From NCBI GenBank assembly GCA_946480555.1, contig CAMLLE010000225.1, positions 1-5,830 on the forward strand: a stretch of DNA of 5,830 bases, written 5' to 3'. Below are positions 1 through 5,764 of the stretch, in pieces. The notes beneath the pieces were generated by a model. That model made no database searches. It saw only the letters and a program-made list of their open reading frames with translations, and was not told the origin of the DNA. The translations under genes were made by a program, and so were the position numbers. How positions within the stretch are numbered: the first letter of the stretch is position 1; the number at the start of each line of letters is the position of its first letter. Origin of the DNA: an uncultured Verrucomicrobia subdivision 3 bacterium. GTDB taxonomy: Bacteria > Verrucomicrobiota > Verrucomicrobiae > Limisphaerales > CAMLLE01.

Positions 1-1004
1 GCTGGCTCTGCCGTGCTCGAACGGATCATCAACTCCGCCGGCATGCGTTTGGACTCAGGTCGTTCGCCGCGGATGAGTTGCATCAAGCTTTCCATGGCGG
101 CGGTTCCCAATCGGAACTTCGGCTGCCGCACAGTGGTCAGCGGGACGCGGAAATATTCGGCGGCGAGAATGTTTCCGAACCCGACGACGGAAATCTGTTG
201 CGGGATGCGCACACCCTGGTTCAGCAACGCGTTAGCGGCGCCGATCGCGACCAGGTCGCTGGCCGCTTGGATTGCCGTGGCGTGGCAGGATTCATTGAGC
301 ATCTGCAAGGCGGCCTTGGTGCCATCTTCGATGGTGCTGCCCGCCTGGAAGACGAGCTTGTCGTCCACGTCAGAGCCCGCTTCGCGCAGCGCGCGGCGAT
401 AGCCTTCAAATCGATCCTGCGCCCACGGCGCCGTGAGCGGACCGGAAAAGAATGCGATGCGCCGATGTCCAAGTTGCACCAGATGCTGTGTTGCTTGATA
501 GCTGCCAGCGACGTCATCCACGTGAACGAACGGAAGCCAGTTGCAGAACTTCGCCGGGGGGCCGAGCAGCACGGTGGGCGTGCGGCGCGTGAGCAGTTCC
601 TGGTAAATGCGCGCCTCCGGCTCCATCCGGTAAACCGGCGCGACGAGAATGCCATCCACCCGCCGCGATAACAGCCGCCGCAGGCAGGCGTCCTCGCGAT
701 CCGGGTTGTTCAACGTGTGCATCAACAGCGTGTCGTAGCCGAGTTCATGCGCCCGTTCCTCGATCGCCAGCACGATGCGCGCGTAGATCGGATCGGTGGT
801 GGACGGAATCACGAGTCCGATCTGCTTGGTGGTGCGCGTGCGCAGGCCTTGCGCCGTGGAGTCCGGCACGTAGCCCATTTCCTGGGCGAGCAATTTGATC
901 CTGGCCTTGGTGGCGGCGGAAACGTCCGGTTCGTCGCGCAACGCCTTGGAAACGGTCATGACGGAGACCCCTGCGCGTTCAGCGATGTCTTTGAGTCGAA
1001 CCAT
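1..1004 (-). CDS. LacI-family transcriptional regulator (3' end cut by window edge)
   Basis: This is a DNA-binding repressor or activator of the LacI/GalR family, expected to act as a dimer or tetramer whose operator binding depends on a small ligand, often a sugar. The frame is open for 334 codons from ATG 1004 to the window edge. Residues 4-23 form the helix-turn-helix (LKDIAERAGVSVMTVSKAL). Residues about 44-59 match the hinge helix, with Leu54 at the minor-groove leucine position. The periplasmic-binding-protein-like core follows, starting KQIGLVIP at 60-67. Near the C-terminus are the family motifs SDLVAIGA, ISVVGFGN and PLTTVRQP. The ending (ELMIRSSTAEP) is where LacI proteins usually stop, so only a few residues are probably missing. 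The start is supported by an AAAGGAAG ribosome site at 1010-1017. It lies 16 bp after nadK and is probably cotranscribed with it. Ligand and target operators cannot be read from the sequence. Confidence 0.93.
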   Translation of the reverse strand, partial: MVRLKDIAERAGVSVMTVSKALRDEPDVSAATKARIKLLAQEMGYVPDSTAQGLRTRTTKQIGLVIPSTTDPIYARIVLAIEERAHELGYDTLLMHTLNNPDREDACLRRLLSRRVDGILVAPVYRMEPEARIYQELLTRRTPTVLLGPPAKFCNWLPFVHVDDVAGSYQATQHLVQLGHRRIAFFSGPLTAPWAQDRFEGYRRALREAGSDVDDKLVFQAGSTIEDGTKAALQMLNESCHATAIQAASDLVAIGAANALLNQGVRIPQQISVVGFGNILAAEYFRVPLTTVRQPKFRLGTAAMESLMQLIRGERPESKRMPAELMIRSSTAEP

Positions 1005-1007
1005 AGT

Positions 1008-1025
1008 GGCTTCCTTTCAATCAGA
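1008..1025. repeat. Copy 1 of a near-identical sequence flanking nadK
   Basis: This 18-base sequence spans the nadK stop codon and the gap before the LacI-family gene. It matches 1895-1910 completely apart from a two-base CC insertion, and the core TTTCAATCAGA (1015-1025) is an exact 11-mer. An exact 11-mer pair is expected by chance somewhere in a window of this length; the placement at both ends of one gene is what draws notice. Confidence 0.5.
1010..1017 (-). promoter_or_regulatory. Ribosome binding site of the LacI-family gene
   Basis: AAAGGAAG on the minus strand ends five bases before the ATG at 1004. It is the clearest Shine-Dalgarno sequence in the window and fixes the regulator's start. 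It lies in the 16-bp gap between the nadK stop and the regulator. Confidence 0.7.
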
Positions 1026-1905
1026 GATTGGCGCCGCGCCAATGCAATTTCACCCGCAAGGTTTCGAAAAACGAGCTGTCTTCCAGGTGCATCAAACGCA
1101 CCGAGCTCCGGCTCCGGCGGAACGTCAATTCGTCGCCCGCGGAAAGTTCCGTCACGACCTGCCCATCCGCGCTGAGAATCGTGACAGGCGTCGGATTCAC
1201 AACCTTCACGCAGATGGTCGAAGTCATCGGCAGGATCAATGAACGGTTGGAAAGCGTGTGCGGGCAGATCGGAGTGATCTGAAGCACTTCGGCGGTGGGA
1301 AAAACGACCGAACCGCCGGCCGCGAGCGAATAGGCCGTCGAGCCCGTGGGCGAGCTGACAATCAAACCGTCGCAACGATAGCGCGTCACTGGCTCGCCAT
1401 CCACGCTCACGTGCAGTTCGATCAGGCGCGAGGCAATTCCACGGCTGATCACCAGATCGTTCAACGCGGTTTGCCGGATCAACTTCCCGCTGCAGCGCGC
1501 ATCGGCCTCAATCAACGTGCGCGATTCGAATTTGTATTCCTTGCGCCAGACGTGTTGCAGCGCGCGCGCCAGGTCCTTGGAGGAAACTGCGGTGAGAAAT
1601 CCAAGCCCGCCGATGTTGATGCCCAGCATCGGTGTTTGTGACCCGGCAATTTCACGCGCGACGCGGAGCATGGTGCCATCGCCCCCGAAGACGAGGAGCA
1701 AATCAACGGCGTTTGCCAGTGCTGCGGAATCGCAAACCACGTTTTGCGAAATGCGGGCGAGCCGGGCCGTTTCAGCCTCGACGAATACCTGGCGCCCAGT
1801 CGCGCGAATGAGCCTCGCGGCTTTGGCGACGATGCCGCCGCACGCGGGCTTGCCGGAGTTGCCGATCAGCCCGACGCGCTGGATTTTGTTAGCTGGCTTT
1901 TTCAA
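1021..1905 (-). CDS. nadK: NAD kinase, TTG start
   Basis: The product phosphorylates NAD to NADP in the cytoplasm, using ATP or polyphosphate, and is the sole route to NADP in most bacteria. The 294-residue length is normal for the family. The signature motifs appear in order: GGDGT at 74-78 (catalytic Asp76), the LGINIGGLGFL glycine-rich loop at 94-104, the ND pair at 149-150, DG plus SPTGSTAY at 179-192, ICPHTL at 213-218 and DGQ at 247-249. Small departures from the common form are SSPTGSTAY where STPTGSTAY is usual and GGSV where GGPI is usual. The start is TTG at 1905, because the codon just upstream in frame is TGA and no ATG or GTG lies between it and the conserved N-terminus. An AAGGAA at 1919-1924 is a rather distant ribosome site. 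The gene overlaps the end of tlyA by 17 bp, which points to translational coupling. Confidence 0.96.
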   Translation of the reverse strand: MKKPANKIQRVGLIGNSGKPACGGIVAKAARLIRATGRQVFVEAETARLARISQNVVCDSAALANAVDLLLVFGGDGTMLRVAREIAGSQTPMLGINIGGLGFLTAVSSKDLARALQHVWRKEYKFESRTLIEADARCSGKLIRQTALNDLVISRGIASRLIELHVSVDGEPVTRYRCDGLIVSSPTGSTAYSLAAGGSVVFPTAEVLQITPICPHTLSNRSLILPMTSTICVKVVNPTPVTILSADGQVVTELSAGDELTFRRSRSSVRLMHLEDSSFFETLRVKLHWRGANL

Positions 1906-2632
1906 TCAGAACGAGAAATTCCTTGTTGCCGGCCGGGCCCAACAGCGGCGATTCCGTCACGCCGCGCCAGGCGATGCGAGCGTCGCTGCGAACGAACTGT
2001 TCCAGTTCGTCCAGGACGCGTCGATGAATGGAAGGATCGGTGATCACGCCTTCGCCCTTATCTACCTCGGCCTTTCCGGCTTCGAATTGCGGTTTGATTA
2101 GCGCGACGATTTTACCCGTGGACTTCAGCAAAGCAACCGCCGCGGGGAGAATCTTCGTCAGAGAAATGAACGAACAATCGATCACGACCAAGTCGGCCAG
2201 CGGAAATGGCTCCGGAAAACTGTCCGGCGTGACCTCACGTGCATTCGTGCGTTCCATCACCACAACGCGTGGATCGCTGCGCAGCTTCCACGCGAGCTGT
2301 CCGTGGCCGACATCGACGGCGTAAACCTTCGCCGCGCCGCGCTGCAGCAGGCAATCTGTGAAACCGCCGGTGGATGCACCAAGATCGACGGCGACAACGC
2401 TGGAAACATTGAGGTCGAAGTGCTCCAGCGCGTGTTCAAGTTTGAACCCGCCGCGACTGACGAAACGCTCGGGTGCGTCCAGCGTGATTTCATCGTTCGG
2501 CCGGACGTTGTCGCTTGGCTTGCGCGCAACCTGGCCGTTGATTCGGACGCTGCCTGCCATGACGGCGCGTTTCGCCTTCTCGCGGCTGTCGCAAAGCCCG
2601 CGTTCCACCAAAACCTGGTCCAAACGAATCAT
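1889..2632 (-). CDS. tlyA: TlyA-family rRNA 2'-O-methyltransferase
   Basis: TlyA proteins use S-adenosylmethionine to 2'-O-methylate cytidines in rRNA (C1920 of 23S, and in some members also C1409 of 16S), which affects capreomycin sensitivity. Some homologues were named haemolysins. This 247-residue protein has an S4 RNA-binding domain at about 2-55 and the linker motif FVSRGGFKL at 57-65. An FtsJ-like Rossmann domain follows, with the SAM motif DLGASTGGFTD at 83-93, DCSFISL at 152-158 (usually DVSFISL) and KPQFE at 180-184. Lys64, Asp152, Lys180 and Glu238 fit the proposed catalytic tetrad. The short N-terminus resembles the type I subgroup associated with 23S methylation; that is inference. 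ATG 2632 is chosen because the S4 domain starts there. The frame stays open to an ATG at 2911, but that stretch is repeat-rich and unlike TlyA. No good Shine-Dalgarno sequence precedes the start. Confidence 0.95.
   Translation of the reverse strand: MIRLDQVLVERGLCDSREKAKRAVMAGSVRINGQVARKPSDNVRPNDEITLDAPERFVSRGGFKLEHALEHFDLNVSSVVAVDLGASTGGFTDCLLQRGAAKVYAVDVGHGQLAWKLRSDPRVVVMERTNAREVTPDSFPEPFPLADLVVIDCSFISLTKILPAAVALLKSTGKIVALIKPQFEAGKAEVDKGEGVITDPSIHRRVLDELEQFVRSDARIAWRGVTESPLLGPAGNKEFLVLIEKAS
1895..1910. repeat. Copy 2 of a near-identical sequence flanking nadK
   Basis: The sequence GGCTTTTTCAATCAGA spans the nadK TTG start and the TGA triplet just upstream of it. It pairs as a direct repeat with 1008-1025, about 0.9 kb away. 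It also lies within the tlyA 3' coding end, so coding constraint may explain part of it. Confidence 0.5.
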
Positions 2633-2699
2633 GGATACAGTGTAGAACTTCGTGGAAAAACGCGGCTGTTCCAAGCTGAAAGGGGTTGGACACGGATGC

Positions 2700-2772
2700 G
2701 TAGGAGACGACGTAAGGAGTCTCTCGCTTTCGGCGCAGAAGGATATTGGAGACTCCTCACGTTGTCTCCTAC
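2700..2772. repeat. Large intergenic inverted repeat (24-bp arms, 25-nt loop)
   Basis: The left arm (2700-2723) begins GTAGGAGACGACGTAAGG and the right arm (2749-2772) is its reverse complement except at two positions, 2709/2763 and 2714/2758. Both differences are transitions, so RNA from either strand has one G-U wobble and one A-C mismatch and would still fold into a 24-bp stem. The loop is 2724-2748. No flanking target-site duplication is evident and there is no T-run, so it does not look like a classic intrinsic terminator. It could be a dispersed palindromic element, a transcript boundary between the two gene blocks, or a protein-binding palindrome. Only one copy lies in this window. Confidence 0.85.
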
Positions 2773-2850
2773 TGGATTTAGGAAGAGGGGAAACGAGACG
2801 TTCAGCTGCCAAACGTTCATGATCGGCAACCGCACAGTTCACGCTCTCCC

Positions 2851-2873
2851 TTGAAGCTTGAGTGCTGAAGCTT
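2851..2873. repeat. Short direct repeat TGAAGCTT, two copies
   Basis: TGAAGCTT occurs at 2852-2859 and 2866-2873, a 14-base period. Because AAGCTT is palindromic, the same bases also form a 7-bp stem (2853-2859 with 2868-2874) around an 8-base loop. A related TTGAAGCTC is at 2915-2923. Confidence 0.6.
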
Positions 2874-2878
2874 CTTTG

Positions 2879-2905
2879 GAATTTGGAACTTTGAATTTGG
2901 AACTT
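2879..2905. repeat. Tandem 13-bp repeat GAATTTGGAACTT, two exact copies
   Basis: GAATTTGGAACTT is present exactly at 2879-2891 and 2893-2905 with one base between, giving a 14-base period, the same as the neighbouring TGAAGCTT pair. The patch is much richer in A and T than the surrounding genes. It looks like a small, partly decayed minisatellite-like tract; function unknown. Confidence 0.75.
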
Positions 2906-2915
2906 CATCACGTCT

Positions 2916-2944
2916 TGAAGCTCCCGATTCTTCGCCGAGCTTCA
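2916..2944 (-). terminator. Possible terminator hairpin after the pil cluster
   Basis: TGAAGCTC (2916-2923) and GAGCTTCA (2937-2944) form a perfect 8-bp stem with a 13-base loop. The hairpin begins 23 bases downstream of the stop codon of the receiver-like gene in the direction of transcription. There is no U-tract after it, so it is at best a weak or factor-assisted terminator or an mRNA 3' end stabiliser. It may equally be part of the repeat patch beside it. Confidence 0.35.
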
Positions 2945-2967
2945 TCGCCGCCAGGCGTTGCGCGTGG

Positions 2968-3438
2968 CTACTCGCGGCTGCCGGAAAGCACGCGGGTCTG
3001 AGTCTCGCGATAGCTGTGCAGGAAGAGTGTGTTGTCCGCGACGGCCTTCTCGATCAGCTGCTTCAGCAGGAACAGCTCGGAACTGTTGATGACGGCGTGA
3101 ACGCTTTGCTGAAATGCCTGCAGCGGCGTAAAGGTCTGAAACGAATCGCCCAGCAACAACACCGTGGCGTGGCGGCGCTGATTCATGGGCATCTGCTGAA
3201 GTCCCTTCAACGTGAGGTTTTCGTCGATGGTGTTGGCGGCGAAGAGCTCCTCAACGATCACAACCTGATAGCGGATCTGACTGAAGCGAACCTGGAAATC
3301 GCCGTGCGTGGCCGCGGTGTGAACCTTGTAGCCAAGCTCGACCAGCGCGGTGCGCGTGGCCTCCAGCCATTCCGGGGTCGAGAAGGCGAGCAACGCCGGC
3401 TTGTCCGTCGCACTGATGAAATCAAACTGATCGGCCAT
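2968..3438 (-). CDS. Receiver-like protein lacking the phosphorylation residues, hypothetical
   Basis: I do not recognise a named family for this 156-residue cytoplasmic protein. The order of predicted elements resembles a CheY-type receiver: a strand (PALLAFS, 14-20), a helix ending LVELGY (32-37), a strand KVHTAA (38-43), a helix, a hydrophobic strand VVIV (59-62), then HATVLLLG (90-97), AVIN (115-118) and a final amphipathic helix (about 121-133). Where a receiver has its phospho-acceptor Asp there is Glu63-Glu64, and the conserved Lys after the fifth strand is replaced by Asn118/Ser119. The acidic residues normally found after the first strand are also missing. It would therefore be a pseudo-receiver that cannot be phosphorylated in the usual way. 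It starts 3 bp after the second retraction ATPase and is surely cotranscribed, suggesting a role with the pilus motor. The gene itself is well supported; the fold is inference. Confidence 0.85.
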   Translation of the reverse strand: MADQFDFISATDKPALLAFSTPEWLEATRTALVELGYKVHTAATHGDFQVRFSQIRYQVVIVEELFAANTIDENLTLKGLQQMPMNQRRHATVLLLGDSFQTFTPLQAFQQSVHAVINSSELFLLKQLIEKAVADNTLFLHSYRETQTRVLSGSRE

Positions 3439-3441
3439 ACG

Positions 3442-4662
3442 TTACTTGAGTTTTAGGGTCATCGGAGCTTCCGGAGCAGGCGCAGCAGCAGCCGGTGCGG
3501 GCTTCGGCGTTTCGTGGGCCTTCATCCGCAGCGAACCGATGTCGGAAGTCATCTCGCCACGGGCTTTCTTGATGTTGTCGATGCCACGTGTGACGGGCCC
3601 ACGCTTGGTGCAGTAGAGCATCGCGGTTTCCTCGGTGATGGTTCCCTTTTCGTAAGCGTCGAGCGCCGAGAAATCGAATGTGCGCCATCCGAACGGCTGG
3701 CTGGATTCGATGATCTCGTAGAACGTCTTTCCTTCGCTTTCGCCCAGGCGGATCGTCTCCTGCGTGCGCAAGTTCGAACCCATGATTTCCAGAAGCGCGT
3801 GGCGGCCGCCGCCGTTCTTGGGCACGAGCCGCTGGCTGACAATCCAGCGCAACGTGTCGGCGAGGCGGGCGCGAATCTGCTCCTGCTCGTCCGTTTCGAA
3901 CATGCCGAGAATACGGTTGATCGTCTGGCCCGCATCGATTGTGTGCAATGTGCTGAGAACGAGATGGCCCGTTTCCGCCGCGCTGAGCGCGATCTTCACC
4001 GTTTCGCGATCGCGCATTTCGCCGACCAGAATCACCTTCGGTGCCTGGCGCAAGGCTGCGCGCAAACCGCTGGCGAAGCTGTCGTAGTCGGTCCCCAGTT
4101 CGCGCTGGTTGAAAGTGGCCTTGCGATGCGGATGAACGAATTCAACCGGGTCTTCCAGCGTGATGATGTGAACGGCTTTCGTGGCGTTGATCTCATTCAA
4201 CACCGCGGCCAGCGTGGTCGATTTACCGGATCCAGTAGCGCCCGTGACCAGCACAAGGCCGGTCTTTTCGCGCGGAATCATCCGGATGATCTCCGGCAGC
4301 TTCAGTTGTTCAAGCGTCGGAATCTGGGTGTTCAGCTGGCGGCAGACGATGGAGCAATTGCCACGCTGCGAGAAGATGTTCACGCGGAACCGCGCGCGAT
4401 CGCCAAGTGTGTAGGCGGAATCGCACGAACCGCGGCGCAGCAGATCTTCAATGTGCCATTGATTTTCGCCGATGAGATTCAGGGCGATCATCTCGGTTTG
4501 AAACGGCGTGAGCTTCTCGATCGCGGGATCGAGCGTCACGGGTTTCAGTTCACCGAAGGATTCAACCTGCAGAGGTTTGTCGGCCGTGAACAACAGGTCC
4601 GAAACCTCCGGCTGGGAATCCAGCATCGTGGTGAGAATATGATCCAGCTCAGGGCGGCGCAT
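3442..4662 (-). CDS. PilT/PilU-like type IV pilus retraction ATPase (second paralogue)
   Basis: This is a secretion-superfamily hexameric ATPase of the PilT/PilU branch, expected at the inner-membrane base of the pilus, where such enzymes power pilin removal and fibre retraction. In its 406 residues I see the Walker A loop GATGSGKS at 141-148, the Asp box ITLEDPVEFVH at 167-177 (Glu170), Walker B VILVGEMRDRET at 210-221 (Glu215) and the His box TGHLVLSTLHT at 231-241 (His233, His240). The ATPase core looks intact. The N-terminal domain has drifted: the usual SDLHL is SDLLF at 21-25. The AIRNL-type motif present in PilT is not recognisable, and the protein ends in an Ala/Pro-rich tail at about 384-400. 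These traits fit a PilU-like accessory motor beside a canonical PilT, though true orthology to PilU is not shown. It starts 7 bp after pilT and ends 3 bp before the next gene. Confidence 0.94.
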   Translation of the reverse strand: MRRPELDHILTTMLDSQPEVSDLLFTADKPLQVESFGELKPVTLDPAIEKLTPFQTEMIALNLIGENQWHIEDLLRRGSCDSAYTLGDRARFRVNIFSQRGNCSIVCRQLNTQIPTLEQLKLPEIIRMIPREKTGLVLVTGATGSGKSTTLAAVLNEINATKAVHIITLEDPVEFVHPHRKATFNQRELGTDYDSFASGLRAALRQAPKVILVGEMRDRETVKIALSAAETGHLVLSTLHTIDAGQTINRILGMFETDEQEQIRARLADTLRWIVSQRLVPKNGGGRHALLEIMGSNLRTQETIRLGESEGKTFYEIIESSQPFGWRTFDFSALDAYEKGTITEETAMLYCTKRGPVTRGIDNIKKARGEMTSDIGSLRMKAHETPKPAPAAAAPAPEAPMTLKLK

Positions 4663-4669
4663 AGGTCAT

Positions 4670-5764
4670 TTACATGTCGTCGTCTTCCGGCGGATTCGCC
4701 AGAAAGTTGCGGAATTTCTTTTTGTCGAGCGCCTTGTCGTAGGCTTCCTCGGGTGAGATGCGTTTCATCCGCAGATGTTCCATGATGGCGTCGTCCAGCG
4801 GCTGGTTGCCCAGCTTCTTGCCGACCTGGATCATGCCCGGAATCTGGTGCGTCTTGCCTTCGCGCACCAAGTTCGCAATCGCCGTGGTGAAAACGAGAAT
4901 CTCCAGCGCGGCCACACGGCCTTTTTTGTCGATGCGCTTGAAGAGGTTCTGTGCCACGACACCTTTCAACGCTTCCGAAAGCGTCGCGCGCACCTTGTTC
5001 TGCTGCTCGGCGGGGAAGACGTCGATGATACGATCCACCGTCTTGGCCGCGCTGGGAGTGTGCAGCGTTCCGAAAACCAAGTGCCCCGTGCTGGCCGCGA
5101 CGAGCGCCAGTTCGATCGTTTCCAGATCGCGCAACTCGCCGACCAGAACGATATCCGGATCTTCGCGCAAAGCGCCGCGCAAAGCGGAGGCAAATGATTT
5201 GGTGTGAACGCCCACTTCGCGATGATTCACCAGGCAGTTCTTGCTTTCGTGAACGAACTCGATCGGATCTTCCACCGTGATGATGTGATCGCGCCGGTTC
5301 TTGTTCGCATAATCCATCATCGCCGCGAGCGTGGTGGACTTGCCGGAACCGGTGGGGCCGGTGACGACGACCAGGCCGCGATGCAGCATGGCGAATTTCT
5401 TCAGAACCGCGGGCAGGGGAGCGTCGAACTTTTCGAAATCTTCAAACGAAAGCACCTTGCTCGGAATCTGGCGGAACACCGCGGCGATGCCGTTCTTCTG
5501 GTTGAAGAAATTCGCGCGGAAGCGGGAGATGTTCGGGATTTCGTAGCCGAAATCGACGTCGCCCGTTTCTTCGAAGACTTTGATTTTGTATTCGGGCGCG
5601 ATCTCGTAAAGAATCGTCTTCAACGCGTCGCTCTCCAGCGGCGGGAAATCCACGCGCTGCAGTTCGCCGTTGATCCGCAGCATGGGAGAATTGCCTGAAG
5701 ACAGATGCAGGTCGGAAGCCTTCTGCTCGAACATCAGGTTAAAGAACGCGTCGATCTTAGCCAT
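4670..5764 (-). CDS. pilT: Type IV pilus twitching motility ATPase PilT
   Basis: PilT is the hexameric ATPase that depolymerises type IV pili at the inner-membrane platform, driving twitching motility, surface sensing and DNA uptake. The 364-residue length is typical. Visible motifs are ASDLHLSSG at 16-24, the arginine-bearing RFRANFF at 81-87, Walker A GPTGSGKS at 136-143, the Asp box ITVEDPIEFVH at 162-172 (Glu165), Walker B IVLVGELRDLET at 205-216 (Glu210) and the His box TGHLVFGTLHT at 226-236 (His228, His235). The C-terminal motif needed for retraction reads AIANLVREGK at 295-304, with Ala where Pseudomonas PilT has Arg (AIRNL); the Ala form is, as I recall, common in other phyla. The tail is acidic (EDDDM). 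ATG 5764 is chosen because PilT proteins begin about 15 residues before ASDLHL. The frame stays open to the window edge, so a longer form cannot be excluded. It is the first visible gene of the pil cluster. Confidence 0.95.
   Translation of the reverse strand: MAKIDAFFNLMFEQKASDLHLSSGNSPMLRINGELQRVDFPPLESDALKTILYEIAPEYKIKVFEETGDVDFGYEIPNISRFRANFFNQKNGIAAVFRQIPSKVLSFEDFEKFDAPLPAVLKKFAMLHRGLVVVTGPTGSGKSTTLAAMMDYANKNRRDHIITVEDPIEFVHESKNCLVNHREVGVHTKSFASALRGALREDPDIVLVGELRDLETIELALVAASTGHLVFGTLHTPSAAKTVDRIIDVFPAEQQNKVRATLSEALKGVVAQNLFKRIDKKGRVAALEILVFTTAIANLVREGKTHQIPGMIQVGKKLGNQPLDDAIMEHLRMKRISPEEAYDKALDKKKFRNFLANPPEDDDM

Larger units (their letters stand above)
2633..2967. other. Intergenic region between pil cluster and tlyA, repeat-rich, no gene
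   Basis: These 335 bases separate the end of the receiver-like gene from the start of tlyA and hold no convincing gene. They contain, from right to left, an 8-bp stem hairpin at 2916-2944, a patch of short direct repeats at 2851-2905, about 80 bases with nothing recognisable (2773-2850), and a large inverted repeat at 2700-2772. The remaining 67 bases before tlyA should hold its promoter if it has its own, but I see no convincing -35/-10 pair. The minus-strand frame of tlyA runs open through most of the region. Its predicted peptide is low-complexity and Ser/Arg-rich, and the repeats lie inside it, so I treat it as non-coding. Confidence 0.75.

Noticed and set aside
13..671. Plus- and minus-strand open frames in the first 700 bases that are longer than expected for noise
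   Set aside because: The minus-strand frame from 1004 encodes an uninterrupted LacI-family protein; the others have no family features and overlap it.
1517..2101. Plus-strand open frame opposite nadK and tlyA
   Set aside because: Peptide is composition-biased and unlike any family I know, while both minus-strand genes show full sets of conserved motifs.
2700..2772. Inverted repeat read as a classic rho-independent terminator
   Set aside because: The stem is long with a 25-base loop and no T-run on either side, so the usual terminator form is not met, although a role in transcript ending is possible.
2700..2945. CRISPR array or attachment site in the repeat-rich gap
   Set aside because: There are no regularly spaced identical repeats with unique spacers, no cas or integrase gene, and no tRNA end.
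3514..4785. Long plus-strand open frame of 423 codons antisense to the PilU-like ATPase and the pilT 3' end
   Set aside because: It lies wholly opposite genes with intact ATPase motifs, its peptide is Arg/Ala/Gly-rich without a recognisable domain, and long antisense frames are common in GC-rich coding DNA.
4775..5698. Plus-strand open frames antisense to pilT
   Set aside because: They are shadows of pilT codon structure; the Walker and His-box motifs are on the minus strand.
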